From assembly GCF_937616625.2 (NCBI RefSeq), contig NC_065571.1, forward strand, positions 51,569,651 to 51,633,650: a stretch of 64,000 nt of DNA. The letters run 5' to 3'. The notes under the pieces were generated by a model that ran no database searches, was not told the DNA's origin, and worked only from the letters and a program-made list of their open reading frames with translations. This document shows, one piece after another, positions 20,707-32,312 of this stretch (position 1 is the stretch's first letter; every line of letters starts with the position of its first letter). A program made the position numbers and the translations under genes. This DNA comes from Mercurialis annua (taxonomy: Eukaryota; Streptophyta; Magnoliopsida; Malpighiales; Euphorbiaceae).

Positions 20707-21440
20707 GACGAACTAAAAAGTAAAAAATTGAAATTAGGGGTTTTCTGTATGGTACAAACCGCAAAATCAACCTCAATTCTGTTAAATTAACAAGAATCCT
20801 CACATATCCGAATTTTAAGTTGGGTCAATTGAGCTAGTTCACGAGCTCGGTTCGTTTAGCAGTTAATCGAATGAACACAAACAGAAACAAACGAACACGA
20901 AAAAATTTAAAAAAAATAGCCACTAATAATTTTCTCAAACACATACAACAAATGTCAAAGTACAAACGAAAATTCAACCAATGATTATCCAAATTTTCCG
21001 CCACACCATTTTCAGCAATATCATCCATAATTGGGCTTGTTTGTGAGTCTTGAATCGACTGAATTCGAATGGCAGTATCATTTAAACTCGACATTACGTT
21101 ACAAATATCAATCAATTAGGAAAAAAGCTCAATTAGCATAAAACCATAATTATTTAAATGAGACTATATCCCTATTATACCATTTTCATTAACAAATAAC
21201 CAAAATTAAAACGTTTACCTGAGAAGAGAAGCAGCGACGGAAATGCAGCAACGATGTGAAGCCGCGGCCGCAGAATTCGAAGAGCAGTGGAGAAAGTGGA
21301 AGTGCAGCGTCGGGCCGGGAAGTGCAGCGTCGGGCCGGGAAGTGCAGCGTACTGAACGAGCAGAAACAGCGGCAGTAACACTCTTTATCGAGCTAGTTCA
21401 GGCGGCGAGGTTGGGCAGCGGGGAGCATACTTTCTAGGTT
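20707..21440 (-). promoter_or_regulatory. RPA43 5' leader with a UTR intron
   Basis: Upstream of the ATG at 20706 an acceptor TTTTTAG ends at 20713, and the donor CTCAG|GTAAACG falls at 21219/21218. They define a 506-bp intron within the 5' UTR. The leader exon (21219 to about 21440) is GC-rich, in contrast to its surroundings, and contains a 20-bp tandem repeat. Open frames on either strand here have no recognisable domain and are not called. Confidence 0.5.
21301..21350. repeat. 20-bp tandem repeat, 2.5 copies
   Basis: Units AGTGCAGCGTCGGGCCGGGA at 21301-21320 and 21321-21340 are identical, followed by a ten-base partial copy. It lies within the GC-rich RPA43 leader. Confidence 0.95.
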
Positions 21441-21443
21441 AGA

Positions 21444-23583
21444 GGCTTAGAGAGAAATTTTTTTTTTTTTTTTTTGCCAAAGATAACAATATATAAATAT
21501 ATAGTAAGAAAGGCCATCTCATGAAGATGATGAAACCCTCTTGAAATAAAAGAACTAAAAGTGGACTTCGCGGCTACTATTTGAGCCATCCAATTACACA
21601 TTCATTTAACAAATTAAATACCAATATATGGATAATTTGTTAAACAAACGGTAGCAATTATAAATAATAAACATAAAATAATAAAAAATAAAGAAATTAC
21701 TTACAGTTGGTAGCGGCTAATGTGCTATAAATATTAGCTTGATTTTGTAGGAAAGCAAAAATTGAAATGTCGAGATCATCCAGAGCAACAATCATCATAA
21801 TAGAATACCTGATTATTTAAATTATGAACAATAATAAAATTAATTCGATCTTACCTGCCAGTAGCGGTGTCCAATGAGATAACCGAGGAAGGATGTGAGC
21901 TAGAGGGGCTATTTGAGAAGCCCCTCTTACATAAGTAAACGTGATAAAGAAAACTCGCCATATGTGATATAAACACCCATAAAGGGCAATAAACACCCAA
22001 TTGGGGATAGAGAGTTAATACGACAAGACAAAATTCGCATTATTAACTTAGCCAGTTCATTCTAAAGATTAAATTAAACAACAAAAAAAACATCTAAAAA
22101 CACGCTAATACTTTCAACATCAAGGCTTTGCTTCAAAAGATGTATCTAATATTGAAGATAGAACAAATCAAATAATTTTTTAATAAAATAATAAATAAAA
22201 AACAAACTATTTTGACATATATATGAGATTTTATGTGTTGCAAGATATATTGGATCATTTTTTAAATGAACACTAAGTAACCAAACTTGATCATAGCCTT
22301 AAATTAAGAAAAGAAAGAGGAAATGCATTTGAAAGAGGAATTCCATTTCTTTTAGAAAATGCATAATCTGACGGGATGACCGATTATTCCATTTGCAAAA
22401 TACAAGATTTACAAACAAAGGAAATAACCGTCTCAAATTATCTGACTTAAATTTTGAAACTTTTCAACTTTAAGAGTACCCAATTTCTATACCTTCCTCA
22501 ATCAAAACTCAAAATCTTGATTAATTAAAAAATTTAAATATGCAATTCCAATTTTTTTTTTTAATATCTTTATCAACCCTATGATATTCACATATATGCC
22601 AAAAACTAACAATGAAAAAGGAAAACCGTAAAACACACAAAAAGGGAAACATCATGAAAATTATTTTTTAAAGAAAAAATTAATAAAAATAAAAACGTTA
22701 TTCACTTTATTCGAACAGAAAAAAAGTGTTTGTTTAAGAGATTTTAAATAATTCTCCTTGAAGCACCTATTTTTATGACTCATATAATTAGTTCAGAATA
22801 ACTTACCAATATAATGCATCAGTATTGTGTTGTGACTCATGCAAGCAGTGCACCCATTATCAGGGAAATTCCTTTCAATAGTATAACTGTCGCCTGCGCC
22901 GGAAATGCGGTTGTCGCCTCAAAATGAATTTTGAAACCACTTTTTAAGCCCTTGGATAAATCACAATGGCCGGATGTAACCGTTAATAACCGCTTTCATA
23001 GATTCAACCGCTTCCTCCGTCATGAATTATCCGTAATGTTATAGTTCATAGATTAATTGCACGTTGATTAAAGATCAATTACACTGAACAAAGTGAAAGC
23101 CCTATATTTTGTTTAAGGAAAATTACAGGAACGCAATTGAAATTAAAACTTTCCAAGCCCCTACTCACTTGAGATCCTCCATTATCCCATAATTTGGAAA
23201 AGGTGAAAAAGAGAAACTTACTTGGCAACGGTGGAGATGCTTAATGGAACAGTTAGCTTTGTTGCTTTGGTCAGTTTTTTTTCAGGGACAAAAATTCAAT
23301 AACAATCTTCAAAATGCATAAACTCTTCTTCATGATATAATTCATAATTAAAAAAAGGATAAAAGTAATACTTATCTCTGTGCTATTTATGACTCAGAAA
23401 TTAGAGATTGTGAATTGTTGAAACGTCCGGCTTTGATGATTCTGCATTCTCTGTTGTTAATCGACGGCGGCGGAGGGAAGAGCAGCGGCACCAGCGGCGA
23501 AAGAGAATGATCAGCATTTACAGCGAAAGAGCAAGCAAAATACAAAGAAGATCAAGTAATGGGGAAGGGCTTAGAGAGAAATT
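21444..23583 (-). mobile_element. Possible retroposed insertion with poly-A and 16-bp direct repeats (uncertain)
   Basis: GGCTTAGAGAGAAATT occurs at 21444-21459 and 23568-23583. Immediately inside the left copy is a 16-base poly-T (21460-21475), as expected for a minus-strand poly-A insertion. The bases next to the tail translate on the minus strand as CNWMAQIVAAKSTF, like the end of a LINE RNase H. The other 1.9 kb is not LINE-like. It has several minus-strand donor-like sites (AA|GTAAGT near 23219, TTG|GTAAGT near 22802, CAG|GTAAGAT near 21857, ACT|GTAAGT near 21704), which suggests exons of an unrecognised or non-coding transcript. Either a chimeric retroposition or a duplicated leader exon could explain this. 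Confidence 0.4.
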
Positions 23584-23746
23584 GGAGGAGTCAAAAGGTT
23601 ACAGGTATTAGTTAATAGTATGATTTTAAAGTTACAAATATCTAATTAATTAGTATATCAAAATTACGCAATTTTGTTTAAATCTACATAGGTTAATGAA
23701 TTAAAACAATGCTTTACATTTAACTTAGGTATAAATTAGGATAGAT

Positions 23747-23955
23747 TCTTAGGTAGACTGAGTCTATCACGTCATCCGTGGACCAGTCTATCACATTATG
23801 ACACATCATTAAAATAATGACACTATTGTAATTTTGTTTATTACTTATTTACACTTTTAAATAGTAATATTACGATAATATCATTGTTTTAATGACATGT
23901 CATAATATGATAGGTTTAGTCCACGGATGACGTGGTGGACTGGGTCTACCTAAAA
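23747..23955. mobile_element. Small MITE with long complementary arms
   Basis: The ends TTAGGTAGAC (23749-23758) and GTCTACCTAA (23944-23953) are exact complements. The arms continue through ACGTCATCCGTGGAC and GTCCACGGATGACGT, about 75 bp in all, around a short AT-rich core. No unambiguous target duplication was found, so the superfamily is not assigned. Confidence 0.7.
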
Positions 23956-24321
23956 ATTTCTCATAAATTAATGTGCAAATTCTTGATTAAATTCATATAC
24001 GAATCAGTTCACAAACTATTTATTGAGCTCGTATATAAGTCAGCTCGTAATTTTTTAATTAGATTTATATACGAACTCATTTACGAACAATTAAACGAGC
24101 TCATATACGAGCCGTTCATAAACTACACGAGGTAAGCACCAATATATTCGTATTCAATTTATTTAAATAAATATAAAATTAAATCTGAATTTGGGTCGTT
24201 TAAAATTCAAAGGAGCACGAACTGAGTCCTTATTAGCATAACATTGAGTTGTTTATGAACAACTCAGTTCGTTTACATCTCTAGATATTTGTGGTTAAAA
24301 GAATACGCTAAATATTTTATA
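23956..24321. other. Intergenic repeat of ACGAGCTCATATACGA-type blocks
   Basis: Degenerate repeats of the form GAGCTCRTATACGA and TTACGAAC recur between 23995 and 24125, followed by a GAACAACTCAGTTCGTTTAC block. No coding is supported. Confidence 0.4.
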
Positions 24322-24655
24322 CTCCTTTCGTCTCACAAAGATAGGCCATTTAGACAAACACAAGATTTAAAAAAAATATAGTTAAGTTTGTTAAAATTAG
24401 GTTTTTTTATTGGACTTTCCAATTTTATCCTTTTATAATATTTAGATATATAAATAATAATTAATGACTAATTTATTTATTGGTGAGTTTTATATTGAGA
24501 TATGGAGTCATTAATTCATTTGAGGATAACTAGGCAAATTTATTAGGGGTATATAAGACTTTGAGTTTGTAAGTTGCTTACCAAATTTAGAAGGTGGCCT
24601 ATAATTTGGGACGCCAAAAATAGAAAGGTGGCCTATCTTTGTGGGACGGAGGGAG
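24322..24655. mobile_element. Stowaway/mariner-like MITE (CTCCTTTCGT...ACGGAGGGAG)
   Basis: The ends CTCCTTTCGTCTCACAAAGA and TCTTTGTGGGACGGAGGGAG are inverted repeats with a few mismatches, flanked by TA on both sides (24320-24321 and 24656-24657). The CTCCCTCCGTCCC end and TA duplication are standard for plant mariner-type (Stowaway-like) elements. It is 334 bp and non-coding. Confidence 0.85.
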
Positions 24656-25161
24656 TAATTGTTTAAAGAGTATTTAAATATTCATAGTGGATTTTAGATA
24701 ATTAAATCCTTAAGTTTAAAAATGAATCATATAAACTTTTAGGTTTAAAATTATTATTAATTTATAATAAATTAATTATTTTTTATATAAAAAATTAATT
24801 TATAGTGAAATACAGATATATTTTCTATATATAAAAAAATAATAATTAATAAATTATATTAGATAAAAATTAACAAAATCTCTCTTTCCAATAAAATTGC
24901 TCTCTATTCTCTATAGGAATAACTTTCTTTTCATCTTCATCTTTTGGAGTGCGAGAAGATGATATTTTCGGTTTTAATTGAAAAATCATCTCCTCACCGC
25001 TCATAATACTTCCTCTGTTTTTATCTAGTTGTCGCTTTTGGATAAATTGTTAGGATTAAGGAAGTGCTTATTTTGTCTCAAATTATAAATATAAAAACTA
25101 GTTAAACCCTATTTATAAACTCAATTATTAAAAAATTTAATTTTAAAATAGTATTATTAAC

Positions 25162-26258
25162 CAGTGTTTTAAAAACCGAATCGGTGTGGCTCCTGGTTCA
25201 AGGTTAGACCGGTTTGACCAGTTTAACCGCCGGTCGAACCAGATTAAGCAAAATTTTATTTAAAAAATTTTATTTAATTTATATTTGTCTAAAAATTAAA
25301 TCTGACCGGATTGAAGATGTATTATATTTATTATTTAATTTGTATAGTTTCATTTAGGTATGTTATTTAATTTATTAATTTATCATTTCAAAATCATAAT
25401 ATGTTTCCTTAAATATAATTTTAAATAGTTGATTCTAATCAACATGGAAGCAAATAAACAACCTATTCATTTGTCAATAATTACAAATATATATTAAAAT
25501 TGTCAACTTGCTACTATTAGTTAATTAAAATTGCTAAATATAAACATATTTTTAAATGATGCTCAATCTCATATATGATTTGAATATGATTCTAGTTAAA
25601 TTGAAAATAAACAACTAATTTAATTTATATATTAAAAAATCCTCATTTGCAAGTAATTAAATTATTTATTAAAATTTAATATTGAATACAAAATATTTGG
25701 AAATTTTAATTATTAATTCGAATTATTTATTATTTATTAATATTTAATACTAAATACAAAATAAAAAATAAAAAAAAAATAACTTTTAATTAAGCTAATA
25801 AAAAGTATAAGTATATTTCCAAAATCACATTAGTCAATCTTAAATATGAATGAAATATAAATATCGTCGACATGGAAACAAATGATTTGATTTAATAGTA
25901 AGTTTTTCATTTTTACCTCAATTAATAATTAAATCCATTTATCATGATTTGTTATCAAATATTAAACAATTTACATAAATATAAGATCTTTTAGTTGATT
26001 TTATTAATTTTAGTATGAAAACATTAAAGAAAGAAAAAAATAAATTAAAAAGGTAAGAAAATTAAAAATTGTAGTATATATAATTTTTAAAAATATACTA
26101 AAAAATAAAATTACAATTGCACCGGCCGGTTCATTCGGTTTCCGGTTCACCGGTTTTAACCGGTCCAGCCGGTTTAATCCGGTCCAATCTGGTTGGACCA
26201 GATTTCCGGTTCTATATACTTTAAAAACCGGACATGTGACCGGTTACCGGTTCGTCTG
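25162..26258. mobile_element. hAT element, non-autonomous (CAGTG...CTG), 8-bp target duplication
   Basis: TTATTAAC lies directly on both sides (25154-25161 and 26259-26266). The left end is CAGTGTTTTAAAAACCG; the right end runs TTTAAAAACCGG...GTCTG. Both subterminal regions are full of ACCGGTTT/AAACCGGT blocks. The 1,097-bp interior is AT-rich and has no transposase frame. A one-ended relative is near 47998. Confidence 0.8.
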
Positions 26259-26390
26259 TTATTAACCCCACTATTGGATGATTTATCCTTGAAAAATGAA
26301 CTACCATTTAATGAAGTGATTAAATAAAAAAGTTAAATTTGAATGAGTATTGTAAAAGTCTCATAGAAATCCTAAAGGACTTAAGTGACA

Positions 26391-26672
26391 ATTTGCCCCT
26401 TAACTTGTAATCAGTGGACAATTAACACATAAATTAATTTTGTAGGTAAATTAGTCACGAACTTGTTGATTTTGGGCAACTAACCCCATTTGGACAAATT
26501 ATTTACAAATTGAGAGGGCAAATTGCCAATTTAAGGAACAATTAGCTTACAAGTTGAGGAGGCAAATTGCCAAAATGGGGTTAATTGCCCATAATCAACA
26601 AGTTCGTAACTAATTTGCCCACAAAGTTAATTTATATGTTAATTTTATTGCTTACAAGTTAAAGGGGCAAAT
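26391..26672. repeat. Palindromic MITE, arms about 110 bp
   Basis: The sequence reads the same on both strands with small differences: TTTGCCCCTTAACTTGTAA at the left against TTACAAGTTAAAGGGGCAAA at the right, and inward GAACTTGTTGATTTTGGGC against GCCCATAATCAACAAGTTC. The loop lies near 26530. It is non-coding and nested in the mariner-like MITE. Confidence 0.8.
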
Positions 26673-26753
26673 TTTCAATCAAATCAATTCTAAAGTGACA
26701 ACTATTAATAGATAAAAATATTTGCCTAAAGTGACATTAAAGAACGGATGGAG

Positions 26754-27201
26754 TATTACTTTATTTTACGGTTTTTACTATTTGATTCAACAAGTCTGCT
26801 TCTTCTCTTAAACCTGAAATCACAGGACAATTTGAGTGAGTCGAACCGAAGAGTCCGACAACACTTTGATGCTTCAGTGATAGTCTATTTCGATCAATCT
26901 GTCATCTTTTTTAGGCTACATAGTGCAAAAACTCAAAACGTTATGATTTTTTTGTAACCTTTTAAAATGATAAAATTTAATATACAATATGCAATAAGTA
27001 CATGAATCTAAAATGGCTGCCACGTATGTAAATAATTGCCAGAAAACGATTTGAGCTACAAAATGCACAAAATTGAAAGATTGCAATTCATTTTAACATG
27101 TTTTAAACATTCGGCTTAAATCGCTAAAAAGGTAAAATATAAAAATTATTTTGTCAATAATCCTTACATAAACAGTTTTTTAATATTAGCAATTAATTTA
27201 A
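26754..27201. other. Intergenic, no gene seen
   Basis: About 440 bp of AT-rich sequence. A small open frame at 26748-26957 has no recognisable domain and begins inside the MITE end, so it is not called. TTAA at 27198-27201 is the left flank of the next element. Confidence 0.4.
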
Positions 27202-27480
27202 GGGCAATGCTAAAGAGCCCGAAAATTTTTAGACACAAAATGGTCTGAAACCATTTTTTTTGCAAATAAGGTCTCGGATGAATTTACATCTTACAAATAA
27301 ATCTTTTTCATTTATGATTTGATTATTACTTTTTTTTGGAAATAAGAAATTTACATAAATAGATAAAGATTTTGTCATAAATTGCTCTTTTATTTATTAT
27401 AGAAAGAGCAATTAATGGCTTCATTAATATATTATTTGGTCATTATAATTCATTAGATTAGTGATTTTTATAAAATTAAA

Positions 27481-29199
27481 ATAATAATAATTAGTATTTA
27501 AAAAGAATACACATTCTATAATTTATATATAATTTCATATCATTTTTTATATCAATATTATTTTTTTATATGACATTTATATTGATTATTTTGCATTTTT
27601 AAGTTTTATATCATTTTTGCAGTTTTATATTAATAATTATAGATAAAAAAATATAAATATAAATTTTAAACTAATATATAAAAATGGTATTATATTTAAT
27701 AATTAATTTTGTATTTTTCAGTTTTAAATGATATTAAATTTAAAACTAATATATAAAAAAATGATATTATATTAATTCTATTTTTTCAGCTTTATATTTA
27801 TAATTATACAATAAAAAAGAAAATATAAATTTAAAATTAATATATAAAAATATATATTATATTTAATAATTTACTATATATATTTGTTAAGATATATGAT
27901 GAGATTTATTTCAAAAACTATCCTTTATAGATATGGAAAAGAGCGGTCAATATCGTCTCCATTCATACTAACAAGTATTCTCCTATTGACTATATATTTT
28001 CTCTCACTATAATATTTTCAATAGAAATAAAATTGCATTCCCAATTTATTAATTTTTTTTGACTATGATAAATGACTAACTATTCTTTCAATTTATTATA
28101 TTAGTTTTAGTATGGAAACGTTAAAGAAAGAAAGAAATAATTTAAAAAGGTAAAAAAATTAAAAAATTAAAGTCATAATAAATTAAATTATACATGCTTT
28201 TATATTTATTTAAATTTAGAATTTTAGGGTGTAGGGTTTAGGGTTTAGGGTATTAGGGTTTATATTTATCAATGCATTTATATTTTTGAGTATATCAAAA
28301 TTAATAATTAAAAGCATAATATTAGATAAAAGAAATTATTTGGACAATTTTATTTTATTTCTATAGATATTGTGGTTTGATCGAGATTGTTTATTTTTTT
28401 TATTGAAATCAAATTGAGCTTGATCGAGATTTTGTATTCAAGTTTTACCTCTCGGGATGTTATATGAACTCGAGTTCGAGCTTGAAAATTTAAACTCGTT
28501 CTAGTTTGAGTTCAAACTTATATAATACATTCGAGTTCAAGTTGGTTGGATATTTCGTCTCACGTGTCATGCCACATAAAATTTTGGTGTCCTAGTCAAC
28601 AAAAATTGGCCTGATATTTCATTGATGATGAATTTAAAAAAAGAAAAGAAAAAGTAAAAGACAAAATCAACGATCAAGCCAATATGGCTATTTAAATTAT
28701 GAGTATAAATAAGTCAAGTTGAATTCGAATTACGCAAAAACTCAATTCAAAGTCTTGAGTTTCATTATGTTGTACAAGTTTTATGTCGAGGTCAAACGAT
28801 ATATGAGTTGTTCGAGATCAACTCGAAAAGCTCGTGATTCTCAATTTTTAATATCTCTAAATTTAGGTATATAATCATCATAATCATCATAATTTATGTT
28901 TTATAATAAAAAAAATAAATGTATAATTACTAATAATAGTTTTTATTTTCTTATTCAAATCGAGTTGAGTTTAAGTTTGAACTTGAAAATTTAAACTCAT
29001 TCGAGCTCGACTTAAAACTTGTATAACACATTTTAGTTTGAACTCGAGTTTAGTATAATTTGGTCTCAATTCGATCTGTTGATTAAACATATTTTCCGGT
29101 TTTAATTTTTGATATTCGATTCAAATAATTTATTTTGTCGTTTTTTTACATATCCTTAGTAGATAAGGACAATTTTGCTACTACAAAAAATATCTTATA
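27481..29199. other. AT-rich interior of the split inverted-arm element
   Basis: No coding is seen. The stretch includes a telomere-like run and degenerate CTCGAGTTCGAGCTTGAAAA blocks repeated near 28460, 28975 and 29030. The LTR element begins at its right edge. Confidence 0.45.
28226..28262 (+). repeat. Interstitial telomere-like repeat (TTTAGGG units)
   Basis: TAGGGTGTAGGGTTTAGGG followed by TTTAGGGTATTAGGGTTT gives about five degenerate units of the plant telomere heptamer. It is far too short for a functional telomere. Confidence 0.8.
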
Positions 29200-29204
29200 T
29201 TTAT

Positions 29205-29792
29205 TGATGGATACCGAATTCTACTGTAAGTATAATGGAGCCGAGTTACAGGAGATCTACTCTCAGGTGATACCGGACTCTCCCTGAAGATCCAAAGATA
29301 TGAAGGAAATGCCGAATCTCTTTAGATTCGGAGACATAAAGACCGAATCCCGCGTGATCCGCCGAGAGCGCTTCGAGTCCGGGATTCGGGTAAACGATTA
29401 AATATGGAAATCTTGTCCTATTTGGACACAAACACTACATATGGAAGGATAAGCTCTACTTTAGGAAGATAAGACTATTTAGGAAGACGTTCCTAAATAG
29501 GATTCTTATCAGATTAAGGTAGATCCCGACAAATCAGGAGAATCTCTACGATACGGCCGAATCCCTACAAAGTAGGATTCACCTGCCTAATACAACTCCA
29601 CTAGGTATATTCGACTACTATAAAAGGAGCACGAGGTATGCCTAGAATCACAATTACATTCATATACTCAAAACGCTGCTCAAAGCTCTAAACTGACTTT
29701 AGCATCGGAGAGTTAATCGGACAACCACCGTCCGGTTAGCTTCTACCCTGTTTTGCAGGTTCACTCACCGGTTCAGAAGGCAGACTCCATCA
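29205..29792 (+). repeat. 5' LTR
   Basis: 588 bp, from TGATGGATACC to AGACTCCATCA. A TATAAAAG box at 29619-29626 marks the probable promoter. An internal hairpin TATTTAGGAAGACGTTCCTA lies near 29470. The open frame at 29246-29431 is not a gene; the 3' LTR carries an equivalent. Confidence 0.95.
29619..29626 (+). promoter_or_regulatory. LTR TATA box
   Basis: TATAAAAG, about 170 bases before the LTR end; the equivalent in the 3' LTR is near 36888. Transcription would start shortly downstream, giving a U5 of roughly 140 bases. Confidence 0.65.
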
Positions 29793-29794
29793 AT

Positions 29795-29811
29795 TGGCGC
29801 CGTCTGTGGGA
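29795..29811 (+). other. Primer-binding site
   Basis: TGGCGCCGTCTGTGGGA begins two bases after the 5' LTR. TGG at the start pairs with the CCA end of a tRNA. The following bases are of the type seen in Tat and Athila elements, but I have not fixed which tRNA primes. Confidence 0.8.
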
Positions 29812-29876
29812 AAAGCTTAACTAAACTTCAAAAGAAGGAGCTTTTCTGAACTCAAAAACAAATCTCATTGAAGAAG

Positions 29877-32312
29877 ATGACTTCTGAAAGAGTAAACCTG
29901 AAGGATCAAACGTCACAGAGAAAACGAAAAGCAACAGAACTCTCAACTCCTCCTCCAGTAACTTTTGACGGGGAGGACTTCGGGAGAATAGCTGAAGAGC
30001 ACAACGAAGCTCTGGTAGTGGCCATGATCATCGAACACTGGAACATTGAGAGAATCCTGATCGATGAAGGAAGCGCAATAAACCTAATAACAAAAAAGGC
30101 CTACGAAAGCCTAGGAGGAGACCTAGCGGAACTAAAAAGAAATGCCACGCCTGTGGTAGGATTTGGGGGCTTGCCAATTAAGCCCAACGGAACAATTACT
30201 CTCGACGTCAAGCTAGGAAGGACAAGGAAAAGCGAGGAATTACCTACACGGTTTAGCGTCGTAGAAATCGACCTGCCATACAACGCAATACTGGGGAGAC
30301 CATTCCTCCACGACTCAGCTGCCGTGACAAGCATAAAGGCACTAACCATGAAGATACCGACGAAACAAGGAATTATCACGATACAAGGAAACCGAGCCGA
30401 GGCGAAAAAGTGCTACGAGCAAGCAATAAAAGAATCAGGCGAAGCAATGGCAATAGAAGAAATCCTTAATCACGACATCGAAGAAAAAGAAACAGCACCC
30501 GAAGGCGAAACAAAGAAACTCCAACTCGACAAGGAGAAAAGAGTAAATCTCGGCGCAAACATGAACCCAAAGATCGAAAGCGAAATCACGGCCATGCTGA
30601 AAAACAACGTCAAAACCTTCGCTGCTAACGCATCAGAAATAGTCGGGATAGACCCCCAAGTCATTACTCATGATCTAAATGTAGCAGAAGCGGCGAACCC
30701 AGTGAAGCAAAAGAAAAGGAAGTTCTCGGAAGAAAAACATAAAATAATCGCTGAAGAAGTAGAAAAACTGGAGAAAGCAGGATTCATACGAGAAGTCCAC
30801 TACCCCGAATGGGTAGCTAACGTAGTTATCGTAAAGAAAGGCAACGGAAAAAATAGAATGTGTGTGGATTACACCGATCTAAATAAAGCGTGTCCTAAAG
30901 ATAGCTACCCTCTCCCAGATATCGATCAACTCGTGGACTCTACTGCTGGACACGCGATGTATAGCCTAGCCGACGCAGCTCAAGGCTACCACCAAATTCA
31001 GATGAAGGAGCAAGACCAGGAAAAGACTTCATTCATCACGGAGGGAGGAACTTACTGCTACACGGCAATGCCTTTCGGCTTGAAAAATGCTGGAGCAACA
31101 TACCAAAGACTTATGAATTTCATGTTCAAAGACGAGATAGGAAAACGAGTCCAGGTGTATGTAGACGACCTAATCATCAAGAGCGAGAAGGAAGAAACCC
31201 ATGCAAAAGATCTTGAAGAAACATTCAACATACTGAATAAGTTTGGAATGAAGCTGAACCCTGACAAATGCACGTTCGGCGTACAAGGCGGGAAATTCTT
31301 GGGATTTATGATATCTCAAAGAGGAATAGAGGCGAACCCCGAAAAGATCAAGGCAATCATGGACATGAAGGCACCAAGAAGCATAAATGAAGTTCAAAAA
31401 CTCAACGGGCGAATCACAGCACTCGGTAGATTCATGTCTTGCTCAGCAAAAAGATGCTTGCCTTTCTTCAAAGCCCTCAAAGGAACACAAAAATTTGAAT
31501 GGAATGAAGACTGCGAGAACGCTTTTGAAGAAATAAAGAAGTTCCTTGTCACCCCTCCATTGCTAAGCAGACCGCTGAAAGGGGAGACACTATACATATA
31601 CATCAGCACCACGCACGAGACCATCGGGACAGTGCTGGTAAGGGAAGAAGATAGCGAGATGAAGCCAATCTACTACATTAGTCGAGTCCTGAAGGGCGCG
31701 GAGACACGATACCCCGAGATCGAAAAAATGGCACTTGCCGTATTGACCACAGCTAAAAAGCTGAGATACTACTTCCAAAGTCACAACGTTGTGGTAAGAA
31801 CAAATCAACCATTGCGAAAGGCGATCCAACGACCAGAAACTTCCGGAAGATTAGTCCACTGGTCCATCCAACTCAGCGAACACGACATAAGATACGAACC
31901 TCGTCCGACTCTAAAAGCACAAGCTTTGGCGGACTTCGTAGCAGAAATAACTCCAACCGAGACTGGCCAACCCAAACCAGCCTTGGTATGGGAACTCCAC
32001 GTAGATGGAGCGTCGAATGAAAAAGGAGCTGGAGCAGGAGACATCCTCAGAGGACCCGAAAAAATCAGAATCGAATATGGAGTAAACATCCAATTCGCCG
32101 CCAGCAACAATGTAGCTGAGTATGAAGCCCTAATCGCAGGCCTCGGCCTCGCATTAGAAATAAGAACGGAAATCCTAAAGATCTATAGCGACTCCCAACT
32201 GGTGGTAAATCAGGTCAAGGGAGAATATCAAGCCAAAGAAACAGGGATGATCGAATACCTGAGTCAAGTCAAAACACAGCTCCAACAGCTGGAAGCACAA
32301 GGAGGACAATGA
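29877..32312 (+). pseudogene. Ty3 pol, first part: protease, reverse transcriptase, two RNase H domains
   Basis: An ATG at 29877 opens a frame that ends at a TGA (32310-32312). The protease motif ILIDEGSAINLI (near residue 62) keeps the Asp but has EGS where many elements have S/T-G. The reverse transcriptase has the Ty3 signatures RMCVDYTDLNKACPKD, MPFGLKNAGATYQRLMN and the catalytic YVDDLI. RNase H 1 follows (PIYYISRVL, TRYPEIEKMALAV), then a linker and a second RNase H (WELHVDGASN, SNNVAEYEALIAGL, IYSDSQLVVNQV). There is no recognisable gag, zinc knuckle or capsid upstream. The frame continues in register past the TGA into the integrase, so one nonsense change is the only visible break. 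Confidence 0.92.

Larger units (their letters stand above)
25009..26753. mobile_element. Mariner-like MITE carrying two nested insertions
   Basis: The left end CTTCCTCTGTTTTTATCTAG and the right end AAGAACGGATGGAG (complement CTCCATCCGTTCTT) are the two termini of a CTCCCTCCGT-type element, with TA at 25007-25008 and 26754-26755. The inner sequence also matches: TGTCGCTTTTGG at the left, CCTAAAGTGACA at the right. A hAT element (25162-26258) and a palindromic MITE (26391-26672) split it, leaving about 365 bp of its own. Confidence 0.65.

Noticed and set aside
20834..21115. Minus-strand open frame of 93 codons upstream of RPA43
   Set aside because: It lies within the predicted 5'-UTR intron, has no recognisable domain and no good splice link to the RPA43 frame.
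21243..21437. Plus-strand open frame over the GC-rich RPA43 leader
   Set aside because: It is antisense to the leader exon and is partly made of the 20-bp tandem repeat; likely a composition artefact.
29246..29431. Minus-strand open frames duplicated in both LTRs (also 36515-36700)
   Set aside because: Present twice simply because the LTRs are copies; no domain.
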